NCBI GenBank assembly: GCA_019695335.1
Contig: JAIBAF010000008.1
Span: 19,048-83,047 of the forward strand
Source of the DNA: a bacterium
Lineage (GTDB): Bacteria; CLD3; SB21
Direction of reading: 5' to 3'
DNA: 64,000 nt
A program made the position numbers and the translations under genes. The notes beneath the pieces are model-generated. The model saw nothing but the letters and a program-made list of their open reading frames with translations, had not been told where the DNA came from and made no database searches. The stretch's first letter is position 1, and every line of letters begins with the position of its first letter. Positions 44,343-53,378 of this stretch are shown one piece after another.

Positions 44343-45719
44343 ATGGATTCAGTTACTAAAGCGGAAAAAAAAACTTCGAGATCTTCGCGTTTTAACAAGC
44401 TTCTCGCTCAATGGACGTCGGGCGTCATTGACTATGCTAAGCTTTTTTCAAGGTTGCGTCACACGGACGCAGGGCTTCTTTTATCAGCTACGGTCATTGG
44501 TGTCGTTATTGGCTTATTTATCGTAGTCTTTCACTGGATGATGTTGTCGTTTGAAAGTGTTTTCCATTCAATTTTTGTCGCGACTTCTGAATTTCCCCTG
44601 ATGCGATTTCTAGCCTTTCCTTTCATTGCCGGCCTTGGCGGTCTTGCGGTCGGACTACTTAATCGTACCGTATTTCAAAATCTGAACAGTGAAGGCATTC
44701 CGACCGTTGTATATGCCATGCATTATGAAAAAGGTATAATCCGCGGATTACATGCGGTTAAAACGATGCTGAACGCCGCATTATCGATCAGTTCGGGCGG
44801 GGGTGCAGGGCGTGAATCGCCGACAATCCTTCTCGGAGCTTCACTCGGTTCACGTATCGGTCAACTTTTGCAACTGCGCACCGATCATTTAAAACTTCTG
44901 TCGGCGGCCGGGGCAGCGGCGGCTATTGGCGGTATTTTCAATGCGCCGTTGGGCGGAATCGTTTTTGCGGTGGAAGTCATTGTCGGGCAACTTCATTTAC
45001 AAAGTTTCGTGCCGATCGTCATATCTTCAGTCATGGCCACCGCAACGGCCCGTTTTTTTCTGGGTAACAATGCGCTGCTAGTCGAACCGCCGGTCGTTTC
45101 AATCACATTCACCGATTATCTGTTGTTGGCTTTGGCAGGAATGATCAGCGGCGGCGTAGCAATTTTTTTTCTTAAATCATACCGGCTGACTGTCATTACT
45201 ATCAAACGCGTACTGGGAAAACTACCTGATATATGGAAACCATCTATCGGAGGATTATTGGCCGGTTCGATCTTGGCCGCATTGCCTACCATGTTAGAAA
45301 CTACCTACGATCCGATCAATAAAGCAATAGCCGGTAATGGTATTCTATGGATTAGCGCTTTAACGATTTTACTGAAGCCTGTTTCGGCTGCAATAACTTT
45401 GGGGAGCGGCGGAGAGGGCGGTACGTTTGCTCCGGCTATGAAAACCGGCGCTATGTTCGGATTTTGTTTCGGAACAGGCATCGCTTATCTGATTCCGGGA
45501 ACAGCTCCAGGTGTATATGCTTTAGTGTGTGCATCGGCGCTGATCGCCGGTACATTCTACGCCCCTTTAACGGGAGCGCTGGTCGTGTTCGAGATTTGCC
45601 GAAATTATGAAATGCTTATTCCTTTAATTTTCGCAGCTATTTTTTCCGTTTTTATCGTCAATCGGGCCAAGATCCATACTTTCAATCCGAATCAAAAGAA
45701 ACATGAAATCCATGATTAA
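44343..45719 (+). CDS. ClC family chloride channel/transporter
   Basis: A 458-residue membrane protein with the double inverted repeat of ClC proteins. The three selectivity-filter segments are visible: NSEGIP at 115-120, GGGAGRESP at 152-160 with the gating Glu158 (GREGP in E. coli ClcA), and GGEGGTFAPAMKTGAMFG. The presence of the gating glutamate allows either H+/Cl- exchange or a channel. No C-terminal CBS domains are present. It may help with acid stress or charge balance. It lies alone, 96 bases upstream of purQ, which has its own promoter. Confidence 0.93.
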   Translation: MDSVTKAEKKTSRSSRFNKLLAQWTSGVIDYAKLFSRLRHTDAGLLLSATVIGVVIGLFIVVFHWMMLSFESVFHSIFVATSEFPLMRFLAFPFIAGLGGLAVGLLNRTVFQNLNSEGIPTVVYAMHYEKGIIRGLHAVKTMLNAALSISSGGGAGRESPTILLGASLGSRIGQLLQLRTDHLKLLSAAGAAAAIGGIFNAPLGGIVFAVEVIVGQLHLQSFVPIVISSVMATATARFFLGNNALLVEPPVVSITFTDYLLLALAGMISGGVAIFFLKSYRLTVITIKRVLGKLPDIWKPSIGGLLAGSILAALPTMLETTYDPINKAIAGNGILWISALTILLKPVSAAITLGSGGEGGTFAPAMKTGAMFGFCFGTGIAYLIPGTAPGVYALVCASALIAGTFYAPLTGALVVFEICRNYEMLIPLIFAAIFSVFIVNRAKIHTFNPNQKKHEIHD

Positions 45720-45748
45720 TTTTCATGCTATTGACAACCAAAAAAATC

Positions 45749-45777
45749 TTGCAACAGACTTCGCCGCAAAGTATATT
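45749..45777 (+). promoter_or_regulatory. Sigma70-like promoter for purQ
   Basis: TTGCAA (45749-45754) and TATATT (45772-45777) are exactly 17 bases apart, just after the ClC gene. Transcription would begin near 45784, about 32 bases before the purQ ATG, which has AGAAGGA upstream. It is identified by eye only. No purine riboswitch-like fold was recognised in the short leader. Confidence 0.5.
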
Positions 45778-45815
45778 CGCACAACTCCAGAAAGTAACCT
45801 CCAGAAGGAACTTCT

Positions 45816-46517
45816 ATGAAAGCTGCAGTAATTGTTTTTCCCGGATCCAATTCCGATCATGATGCGTTTTACACTTTGAATGATGTGTTGGATCAGCCGA
45901 CGGAATGTATCTGGCATAAAGACCGTCGCGATCTCAAAGATTTCGATCTGGTGGTTTTGCCAGGCGGTTTCTCATACGGGGATTATCTTCGGACCGGCGC
46001 GATCGCCCGGTTCGCTCCGGTCATGCAAGACGTTGTGGAGTTTGCCAAATTTGGCGGAACGGTCTTTGGGATCTGTAATGGTTTTCAAATTTTGACAGAA
46101 TGCGGCCTTTTACCCGGTGCGTTGCTACGTAACAGCCATTTGAAATTCGTAGGAAAAAAAGTTGCGATTCGCGTCGAAAATACCGACACGCGTTTTACCA
46201 ATACTTGCACTATGCACGAAGTTTTAATCAATCCGATTGCGCACGGCGACGGAAATTATTTTGCTGATGCCGATACGATCCGGATGCTGGAAGATTCCAA
46301 TCGCATACTTTTCCGCTATTGCAGCGAAAGTGGCGACATTTCCGATGAAGCCAACCCCAACGGCTCAGTTAATAATATTGCCGGTATACTCAACGATAAA
46401 GGCAACGTTGCCGGCATGATGCCACACCCTGAACGATGTTCCGATCCGCTATTAGGAGCGAATGACGGCATCAAAATTTTTCATTCACTTTTAGAAAGTG
46501 TGGCCGTCGAATCCTGA
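45816..46517 (+). CDS. purQ: Phosphoribosylformylglycinamidine synthase subunit PurQ
   Basis: The 233-residue glutaminase subunit of FGAM synthase in purine synthesis, delivering ammonia to PurL. The opening VIVFPGSNSDHDAF, LPGGFSYGDYLRTGAIA, the nucleophile Cys87 in GICNGFQILTE, and the His-Glu of MMPHPERCSD are all present. The size is that of the stand-alone subunit used with small PurL and PurS. Neither purL nor purS is adjacent. The gene is convergent with the tricorn-like protease gene, only 10 bases away. Confidence 0.95.
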   Translation: MKAAVIVFPGSNSDHDAFYTLNDVLDQPTECIWHKDRRDLKDFDLVVLPGGFSYGDYLRTGAIARFAPVMQDVVEFAKFGGTVFGICNGFQILTECGLLPGALLRNSHLKFVGKKVAIRVENTDTRFTNTCTMHEVLINPIAHGDGNYFADADTIRMLEDSNRILFRYCSESGDISDEANPNGSVNNIAGILNDKGNVAGMMPHPERCSDPLLGANDGIKIFHSLLESVAVES

Positions 46518-46527
46518 TAGGCAAAAT

Positions 46528-49500
46528 TTATTTTTTAATCCCTTTTAAAATTTCATTCACCGCCGTCTCGATTTGCGGATCTTTTCCTTCCACGCGATCT
46601 TTCAACGTTGTTTTCACCACAATATCCGGCACAATACCGCTTTTTTCAATGTTCTTCCCATCCAGTGTATAACAACCCCACGACGGTAAACGACAAAATG
46701 ATCCGTCGACTAGGAATGTGCCCGAGGTATAAATAATCCATCGGTACGTTTCAGTTCCGATCACCTTGCCCAATTTCAGATACTGAAATCCGTTTGCCGT
46801 CAATTCGGCGTCACTGAGACTTTGGTCGTTGACCAAAAGTACAATCGGTTGATCGGACGGTGAAAAGCTTGGCTGCGGTGTAAATTTTCCTTCGCGGTAT
46901 TTCCATTTCATATACGCACGCTGGCTTAAGAAATTCAACACTTCATCATGTACGTTGCCTCCGGTATTGTAACGAAGGTCGACGATCAACCCGTCTTTTT
47001 CAAACGCTTTTGTCGTCATCTCGACCATGAACTGATCGAAACTGGCTTGGCTCATATTTTTCATATGAACGTAACCAATTTTGTTCTGACTCAATTGATC
47101 GACCGCCTTTCGATTCCGGCTGATCCATTCGTCGTACAACAATGTTTTGAAAGCGCCGGACGTAACGGGATGAATTTTAACCGTATTTGCAACACTGCCG
47201 CGCTGAAATGTCAACACCAATTCTTCATCTTGTTTGGGCGATACGAAATACCGCTCGCGATTGGTTTTCGAATCCACCGATATACCGTTTATCGAGACCA
47301 GCCTGTCACCCGGTAAAATGTTTTTTCCCTTCATATCTGCTGGTGAACCCTCCACGATCCGATCAACGACATAAGGATCATTTTCTTTAAACATGATCCC
47401 GGATGCTGCCGTTTTCATAGCATAAAATGTTTTCTCTTCGGTTCCATTACTGAAAAACGCGGTATGCGACGCATTGAGTTCTCCCAACATGTCGTTGAGG
47501 ATCGTACGTAAATTGGCACGAGACGCAAGGTACGGAAGAAAAGCTTCGTACCGCTTCTTCATCGCATTCCAATCGATGCCGTGATAATGTTCATCATAAA
47601 AATTTTCATTCACACTCGCCCAGGCTTCATAGAACATCTGGCTAAATTCATCCGAAAATGTACGTTCGAATGCCGCCGACAAATTGACTTTGGAAACGTC
47701 GTTTGTTTCAAGATTGATTTCAAAAACGTTACCATCAATCAACGCATAGGGCTTATTATCACAGGAATAAATACCGAGATTGTTTGAACCGGTATTTTTT
47801 ATTTTTTCCGTCTTCGGAGCTTCGAAAGGTTTATATAGCGTCTTCCAGATAAATTGGTTGCCTCCATCGTGGTCGGAAATATATAACACGACGGCATCGG
47901 CATCTTTTGTATAAACCACCGGAACATCCTGCGTACCGGCGTTCGGTGATACCTGTTCGATTCGGTCCATCATGTCTTTAAAGTCGATTGCAACGACAAC
48001 GGAAGGTTTCTTGTCATCTTTTTTATCGTCTGCTTTTTCTTGTTTGGCAAATAATTCATCATATTTATCAGATTTGAACACATCATCAAATTTTTCCAAA
48101 GGAATCCGATATATTTTGCTGCTCTGTGTACCGAAAGGATAACGCGGTTTCAAACGATTGGAAGAAAAATACAAATATTTACCGTCCGGCGACCAATAAG
48201 GATTGGTTTCCGTAACGCCTGAATTGGTAATATTTACAGCAGTACGTTTCTGAAGATCGTAAATGAAAATTTCATGCTCGAAATTCCTGTAAGGAGAATA
48301 CACCAAATACTTTTCGTCCGGAGAAAAATACGGATTGGCATTCTGAATAGCCCAGAACTCATCTTTAACCAGTGTCTCATTTTTCTTTGACTTCAGATCC
48401 AGTAACCTCAGCTCATCGATCCCGCTCAGGTAGACTATCTTATCACGGCTCTTACTCATATTCAACGAACGGTTATTTCTTTGCTCGTTCGTTAATACTT
48501 GTTCGGTTGTTTTGCCGTCAGCGGTAATGGTAAATAAATTTTGCCAGCCGTTGACGGTCTGAACGTAAATCAGTGTGTTATTGTCATCACCCCACAGAAC
48601 TTCCGTCACACGTTCTTTAGTACGAGTTGGTATCTCACGGATAAATTGACCTTTGATGTCGGCTACAAACAAAACTCCCCGCGCGATGAATGCGATTTTT
48701 TTCTTGTCAGGCGATACATCGAAATTCGTAATATTACCCGCTGTATTCAGCGACTGCGTCAACACAAGTTTGTTGTTTCTCGGCAACTGAATACTCACTT
48801 TCTGAGTAGATTTTGTTTTGACATCGTAGATATGCAATTGATAATCTTTTTCGAAAACGACTTTTTCGCCGTTTGCGCTGACATTTGGACGCTGAATAGA
48901 GGTGGTGAATTTAGTGAGCGCTTGTTTTTTTCCTGCTGTAAATGTGTATAGGTTGTATTCGCCGTTTTCTTCATCTGACACAAAAAAAACACCGCCATTC
49001 CTATCAATCGTCGGCCAAAAATCTTTCCCTTCGTATGTTGTCAAAACTTTGAATTCACCGGTTTTAGGATTGTACGTTTCAATATCCGGATTATGCGCAC
49101 CTTTGTAACGCTTGCGTGGCGCTTGAAAAGTACTCTCCCATGTTTCGGTAAAATAATATTCTCCGGTCGTAGGATGTTCGACAACATGATGCGGCGTATT
49201 AAAATAATTATCAAACAAACGGATCGGTGTTTCGCCGCTCACCGATACTTTGTAAGCAGCAAAATTATTGTATCGGCTGGATGTAAAATAAATATATTTT
49301 GAATCCCACGACCACGAATCGACAAGATCATTTAAATCGTAAAACGTCAGTTGCTTAATATCCCCGCCTTTCATGGGCATGACATAGATATTCGCGTTGC
49401 CGTCCTGATTTCCCGTAAAAGCAAGCCACTGACCGTCCGGCGACACTCGTGGATTCGTTTCCCTGCCATCCATTCCGGTCAGCCGTACGGCGTTGCCGCC

Positions 49501-49650
49501 ATCGGATGACACCATCCATAAATCATCTTCATGAGAAAAAATAATGGATTTTCCGTCCGGCGTCAGACAAGGGTCGGTTGTAAAGTAAGCATTTTGTGAA
49601 AACAAAATTGACGCACTCCACACGCACCATAGTACTATCGATACACGCAT
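46528..49650 (-). CDS. Tricorn-like S41 family peptidase with beta-propeller
   Basis: A 1040-residue exported peptidase. The signal peptide is MRVSIVLWCVWSASILFS. WD40-like PD40/TolB repeats fill the first ~650 residues (PCLTPDGKSIIFSHEDD, NPRVSPDGQWLAFTG, NPYWSPDGKYLYFSSNR), then a helical region with ASHTAFF (catalytic His), a PDZ domain near MFKENDPYVVDRIVEGSPA, and the S41 core with GLIVDLRYNTGGNVHDE and NDQSLSDAEL, where Ser946-Asp947 matches the Ser-Asp of tricorn. It is more tricorn-like than CtpA-like. A Lys/Asp/Glu-rich linker (KQEKADDKKDDKKPS) splits the propeller region from the rest. It may degrade peptides in the periplasm. The ATG has GGGAGG upstream. Confidence 0.92.
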   Translation of the reverse strand: MRVSIVLWCVWSASILFSQNAYFTTDPCLTPDGKSIIFSHEDDLWMVSSDGGNAVRLTGMDGRETNPRVSPDGQWLAFTGNQDGNANIYVMPMKGGDIKQLTFYDLNDLVDSWSWDSKYIYFTSSRYNNFAAYKVSVSGETPIRLFDNYFNTPHHVVEHPTTGEYYFTETWESTFQAPRKRYKGAHNPDIETYNPKTGEFKVLTTYEGKDFWPTIDRNGGVFFVSDEENGEYNLYTFTAGKKQALTKFTTSIQRPNVSANGEKVVFEKDYQLHIYDVKTKSTQKVSIQLPRNNKLVLTQSLNTAGNITNFDVSPDKKKIAFIARGVLFVADIKGQFIREIPTRTKERVTEVLWGDDNNTLIYVQTVNGWQNLFTITADGKTTEQVLTNEQRNNRSLNMSKSRDKIVYLSGIDELRLLDLKSKKNETLVKDEFWAIQNANPYFSPDEKYLVYSPYRNFEHEIFIYDLQKRTAVNITNSGVTETNPYWSPDGKYLYFSSNRLKPRYPFGTQSSKIYRIPLEKFDDVFKSDKYDELFAKQEKADDKKDDKKPSVVVAIDFKDMMDRIEQVSPNAGTQDVPVVYTKDADAVVLYISDHDGGNQFIWKTLYKPFEAPKTEKIKNTGSNNLGIYSCDNKPYALIDGNVFEINLETNDVSKVNLSAAFERTFSDEFSQMFYEAWASVNENFYDEHYHGIDWNAMKKRYEAFLPYLASRANLRTILNDMLGELNASHTAFFSNGTEEKTFYAMKTAASGIMFKENDPYVVDRIVEGSPADMKGKNILPGDRLVSINGISVDSKTNRERYFVSPKQDEELVLTFQRGSVANTVKIHPVTSGAFKTLLYDEWISRNRKAVDQLSQNKIGYVHMKNMSQASFDQFMVEMTTKAFEKDGLIVDLRYNTGGNVHDEVLNFLSQRAYMKWKYREGKFTPQPSFSPSDQPIVLLVNDQSLSDAELTANGFQYLKLGKVIGTETYRWIIYTSGTFLVDGSFCRLPSWGCYTLDGKNIEKSGIVPDIVVKTTLKDRVEGKDPQIETAVNEILKGIKK

Positions 49651-49662
49651 GATATCCTCCCG

Positions 49663-50412
49663 TTATTTTTTGGATCGGTGTTTTATGAAAAATTCTATTT
49701 CCTGGAAAATTTTGTGGAATAACCGCACGTCGCGGTCTTCGAAGGGCGTTCGGCCAAACACACGTTTGACGCCGAGCATAAAATTATCGATGGTTTTACG
49801 GGATTTAAACTCCGAGAGTTCCAAAATTTTTTGAATACGCGCGTACAATTTTTCCATCTGAGACGGATGAGCATAATCCCAGATAAAATTCGGGTTTCCG
49901 ATCAGAGTCGCTTGATAGAGTTCGTATAAATACACCATCACCGCCTGGCCAAGATTGAGAGAATTATGCTGATGAAAAGTCGGTATGCCTGATTGGATCT
50001 GGCACTGGTAAATTTCTTCATTCAATAAGCCGTTGCGCTCCCGCCCGAAAACGACCGCGACCGGCTGATGCGCACTGACTTCACAAATACGTTCAGCCGT
50101 CTCTTTTGGCGTAAAAGAAGGAAAATGCGTATCACGTTTACGAGCCGTGGTCGCCACCGCCAACACCACGCCTTCCAAAGCTTTCTCAAGCGTTTTAACA
50201 GTTTGTGCGCTTTCGAGAATTTCTTCGGCATGAACGGCCATCCATCGGGCTTCTTCGGATAAGTAATCGCAAGGATTGACCAGCACTAATTGCGTGAGAC
50301 CGAAATTTTTCATAGCCCGCGCAACGGCGCCGACGTTTCCCGGCGTTTGCGGCTCCACCAAAATTATTTTTACGTGTTGCAGCGGTGATCGCAGGTGGGA
50401 AGCGGGAGGCAT
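49663..50412 (-). CDS. TrmH/SpoU family RNA methyltransferase, TrmJ-like
   Basis: A 249-residue SPOUT-class methyltransferase. The N-terminal IILVEPQTPGNVGAVARAM with FGLTQLVLVNPCD is the TrmJ signature; the knotted SAM site has VAVVFGRERNGLLNEE, CQIQSGIPT and HNSLNLGQAVMVYLYEL. The C-terminal ~80 residues are the helical extension of TrmJ (tRNA Cm32/Um32 2'-O-methyltransferase). The target nucleotide is inferred from family. Its ATG overlaps the stop of the PAS-protein gene (TGATG), and the tricorn-like gene begins 12 bases after its stop. Confidence 0.88.
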   Translation of the reverse strand: MPPASHLRSPLQHVKIILVEPQTPGNVGAVARAMKNFGLTQLVLVNPCDYLSEEARWMAVHAEEILESAQTVKTLEKALEGVVLAVATTARKRDTHFPSFTPKETAERICEVSAHQPVAVVFGRERNGLLNEEIYQCQIQSGIPTFHQHNSLNLGQAVMVYLYELYQATLIGNPNFIWDYAHPSQMEKLYARIQKILELSEFKSRKTIDNFMLGVKRVFGRTPFEDRDVRLFHKIFQEIEFFIKHRSKK

Positions 50413-51134
50413 CAGCGAAATTCCTCATCGATCCGCTGAAGCTTTTCTTTAATGCTTTTTTCGATATCGATCATTTTAGACGGCGCCCCTTTCATTTCAA
50501 TCGTTTTGAAGTCGTTGTCCGTACCTTTGACTTCGCGTACAATATCGTTGAGGCTGTCGATGACGGCGGCAATGCGCCGCGTCTCTTTAACACAAATTTC
50601 CGTCAAATTATGATAGGTCGGAACCTCATCCAACTGGCGCGCTAATTCCGCCCGTGTCGAAATAACGGCCGCCGCGTTACGGATATGATGAGAAATGGTC
50701 GTCAGCGATTCGATCAATCCTTCAAGGTGTGCGCTACGTTTTTCTTTCTCGATCAACATGTTGAGCAATCGGTTTTGATCGGTTACGTCTTTCGCAATAA
50801 TTGAAACGCCGACCACTTCGGACACTTCATCTTGGATAGGCGACGCGGTCACATATGCCGCGACGATATTGCCCGTTTTAGTGATCAATTGACACTCAAG
50901 ATTTTTCAACGCGCCGCCTTCCATTACTTCGACTACCATGGAACGCATTTGTCGCCTGTTTTCATGCGGCGACAACATATCGACGCTTTTGCCAAGAATT
51001 TCGTCGGATTTATATCCGAGTAATTCTTCGGCGCCAAGATTCCACGAAAGAATACATTGTGTTTTGCCAACGGCAAAAATCGCATCGCCGGCATATTGTA
51101 CCAGGCTTTGAATATACTGTTCAAAATTGTCCAC
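50412..51134 (-). CDS. PAS domain protein with isolated HisKA-like segment
   Basis: A cytoplasmic signalling protein of about 240 residues. The start is taken as GTG 51134 because AAGG lies at proper distance; a TTG at 51173 would overlap the preceding gene. A PAS domain covers about residues 5-120 (AGDAIFAVGKTQCILSWN, ELLGYKSDEILGKS, VVGVSIIAKDVTDQ). A helical segment follows with SHHIRNAAAVISTRAELA, similar to the phosphoacceptor H-box of histidine kinases (His149/150). About 75 residues remain, ending KLQRIDEEFR, without the ATP-binding N, G1 or G2 boxes. It is thus a PAS-DHp protein lacking a catalytic domain, perhaps a phosphotransfer or decoy partner. It is coupled to the TrmJ-like gene by a one-base overlap. 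Confidence 0.8.
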   Translation of the reverse strand: MDNFEQYIQSLVQYAGDAIFAVGKTQCILSWNLGAEELLGYKSDEILGKSVDMLSPHENRRQMRSMVVEVMEGGALKNLECQLITKTGNIVAAYVTASPIQDEVSEVVGVSIIAKDVTDQNRLLNMLIEKEKRSAHLEGLIESLTTISHHIRNAAAVISTRAELARQLDEVPTYHNLTEICVKETRRIAAVIDSLNDIVREVKGTDNDFKTIEMKGAPSKMIDIEKSIKEKLQRIDEEFR

Positions 51135-51159
51135 GATTTTTTTCCTTATATGGAAATGA

Positions 51160-51915
51160 TTATTTAATTCCAATAATACCGATCATACGACCGGACTTCC
51201 CCCCGCTGCCACGATGCGAAAAGAACAAATCGCCGTATTCAACGGTACATAAGCCGCTGATCGTAATATTTTCTACGCCGGCGGTGCGCAACTGCGAAGC
51301 ATTGGCTTGCCACAAATCCAAGTGCGGTTTAATAAAACCGTTGCGGTGAATGAATTGCGGATCGAATTTTTCTGCCACATCCTCGCTAATTTCATACTGC
51401 TGCATACTGATAGACGGACCGATAATGGCAACGATTTCAGTCGGATCAATCTGAAATTTGGACGTAACCTGGTTAATCGTTTTCAATGCGATGGCTTTTT
51501 CCGTACCGCGCCACCCGGCATGGATAACCCCGACAACCTGTTTGCGGGGCTCATAAAAAAATATCGGAACACAATCCGCTACCGTCACCGTCAGAAAAAC
51601 ATTTTTGCGATCCGTAAAACACGCGTCGGTTTGGTCGACGAATCCGGGTTCAGTCACATATCTAATTCTATCTTCATGAACTTGCTTTTGCCTGACAATT
51701 CGATCTTGAGAAATGTTTACAGCCTGAAAAAAACGGCGGCGATTTTCTTCCACGGATTCGCGAACATCCTCTGTTCCAAGTCCCATATTCAGAGAGTCAT
51801 AGGGCGCTGTGCTCACGCCGCCTTTACGGGTCGTAAAAAAAGCAGCCACTTCGGAAAATGGTTCAAAACTTTTAAACCGGCCAAATCCGATGCCATCGGA
51901 ATAGTGCACATCCAT
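51160..51915 (-). CDS. pgeF: Laccase-domain (YfiH/DUF152) protein, purine nucleoside phosphorylase-like
   Basis: A 251-residue cytoplasmic protein of the Cu-oxidase_4 family (PF02578). The zinc ligands are visible: His80 in QKQVHED, Cys115 in TVADCVPIFFYEP and His132 in GVIHAGWRGTEK. Members act on purine nucleosides or correct misincorporated residues in peptidoglycan precursors (PgeF); the true role varies. The ATG at 51915 directly overlaps the stop region of the upstream CDF gene (AGGATTAATATG), which fixes the start against longer frames. The PAS-protein gene follows. Confidence 0.9.
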   Translation of the reverse strand: MDVHYSDGIGFGRFKSFEPFSEVAAFFTTRKGGVSTAPYDSLNMGLGTEDVRESVEENRRRFFQAVNISQDRIVRQKQVHEDRIRYVTEPGFVDQTDACFTDRKNVFLTVTVADCVPIFFYEPRKQVVGVIHAGWRGTEKAIALKTINQVTSKFQIDPTEIVAIIGPSISMQQYEISEDVAEKFDPQFIHRNGFIKPHLDLWQANASQLRTAGVENITISGLCTVEYGDLFFSHRGSGGKSGRMIGIIGIK

Positions 51916-51916
51916 A

Positions 51917-53287
51917 TTAATCCTGTTCGACAATTTCCGGGTGAATGACAACGTGGGTGATCTCAGGCAGATGCTGGTAGATATGATTTTCAAATGATGT
52001 CATGATCGCATGCACTTCGTCCAGAGAAAGATTCGGATCGATGATACAATTTAACAATAATTTTTTTTGTTCGCCGAATTGTAAGACGATCAGATCACTA
52101 CAACTGACTACGCCTTTTTCTTCAGCCGCAATTTCGTGGACGTGTTTGATCACGGCTTTCGACTGGTTTGTAATATCTTTAGCGGTCAACACTTTATCGC
52201 GCGCGTCTTCAATGTGCGTTTTGACGTTACGGATCTGCGGGATTTTTTGAATCAGTTTTTTTTCAATACGTGAAGAAACGGCATGGGCGTCAGCGAATTT
52301 AGGATACGGATCGCATTCAAGATGAAAATCAACAATATATTTTCCACCGATGTTTTGCGCACGAACATTGTGGCAGGCCAGTCCTTCTTGAATAACAATC
52401 ATACGGATTTTATCGATGATACTTTCGTCATCCGTTTCCTGCGGTTCCATATGGATGATCACGTCCGCATTTTTGACGATCTCCGAAATTTTATGTTCAA
52501 CTTCTTCCGTAACTTCATGAGCGCGCTCGAAAGCAACCGTTCGCCTGATCATGATATACATGTCGACAAATACTTTCGACCCCGATTGACGGACTCTTAA
52601 GTGCCGGAAACTCTGAATGCCTTCAACCGATGACAGCAGTTTTTTAATTTTCTCCGCGATGTCTTTAGGATATTGATCGGTAAGCGCTGCAACGGTTTCT
52701 TTGAGAAGCCGACCCGTAACAAACAAAACGAAAATTGCCACGCCGATGGCCGCCAGGGAGTCGCCTGCGTGCCATCCGAAATACGAAGCAATCAAACCGA
52801 AAATGACTACTAAGGAACTCCAGATGTCGGTTGAAAAGTGGAGTGCGTCAGCTTCGAGCGCCTGGCTTCGGTATGTCCGCGCAACACGGAGCAATGCCCG
52901 AGTACGGCTATAATCGATAATGATCGACAAAACCATCACTCCAAAACTCCATGCGGTCACTTCGACTGTAATTTGGTCGAACCATAGCCGTTCAATAGCC
53001 GACTTAATGATAAAAAAACAGGTAAGAATCAAAATGCCGGTTTGCATAAACGCGGAAATATTTTCGACCTTTCCGTGTCCGTACGCGTGATCCTCATCGG
53101 GCGGTTTGTCCGAAATCCGAACGGCTACATAGGTCAACAACGCCGCGCCGAGATCCATTGCCGAATGCGCCGCTTCAGATAAAATACCCAAGCTGCTCGT
53201 ACTGAAACCGACGATAAGTTTAATCGCCGTCAAAAAAACGGCAGCCAACACCGACGTCAATGCGACGCGGGTTTTTTCCGCCTGCAT
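51917..53287 (-). CDS. Cation diffusion facilitator transporter with extended C-terminal tail
   Basis: A metal/proton antiporter of the inner membrane, about 456 residues from ATG 53287 (a GTG at 53305 is possible). Six membrane helices occupy the first ~200 residues. The transport site is His41/Asp45 in SEAAHSAMD (helix 2) and His150/Asp154 in ALHFSTD (helix 5), an HD-HD set usual for zinc. DHAYGHGKVENISA is the family signature after helix 2. The cytoplasmic part is unusually long: a first ZT_dimer-like domain (SFRHLRVRQSGSKVFVDMYI), then two more similar units (VRAQNIGGKYIVDFHLE and LIVLQFGEQKKLLLNCII), each ending in a TH(I/V)xxxHxE-like stretch. It is followed immediately by pgeF. Confidence 0.92.
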   Translation of the reverse strand: MQAEKTRVALTSVLAAVFLTAIKLIVGFSTSSLGILSEAAHSAMDLGAALLTYVAVRISDKPPDEDHAYGHGKVENISAFMQTGILILTCFFIIKSAIERLWFDQITVEVTAWSFGVMVLSIIIDYSRTRALLRVARTYRSQALEADALHFSTDIWSSLVVIFGLIASYFGWHAGDSLAAIGVAIFVLFVTGRLLKETVAALTDQYPKDIAEKIKKLLSSVEGIQSFRHLRVRQSGSKVFVDMYIMIRRTVAFERAHEVTEEVEHKISEIVKNADVIIHMEPQETDDESIIDKIRMIVIQEGLACHNVRAQNIGGKYIVDFHLECDPYPKFADAHAVSSRIEKKLIQKIPQIRNVKTHIEDARDKVLTAKDITNQSKAVIKHVHEIAAEEKGVVSCSDLIVLQFGEQKKLLLNCIIDPNLSLDEVHAIMTSFENHIYQHLPEITHVVIHPEIVEQD

Positions 53288-53378
53288 TTTTTTATTGTAC
53301 GTCACAAATACGTCTCATAATAAATGGGTCGATCACGTGCCGCAATTTAGAAATTGCCGGTAACTTTGTCAAGGTAAG

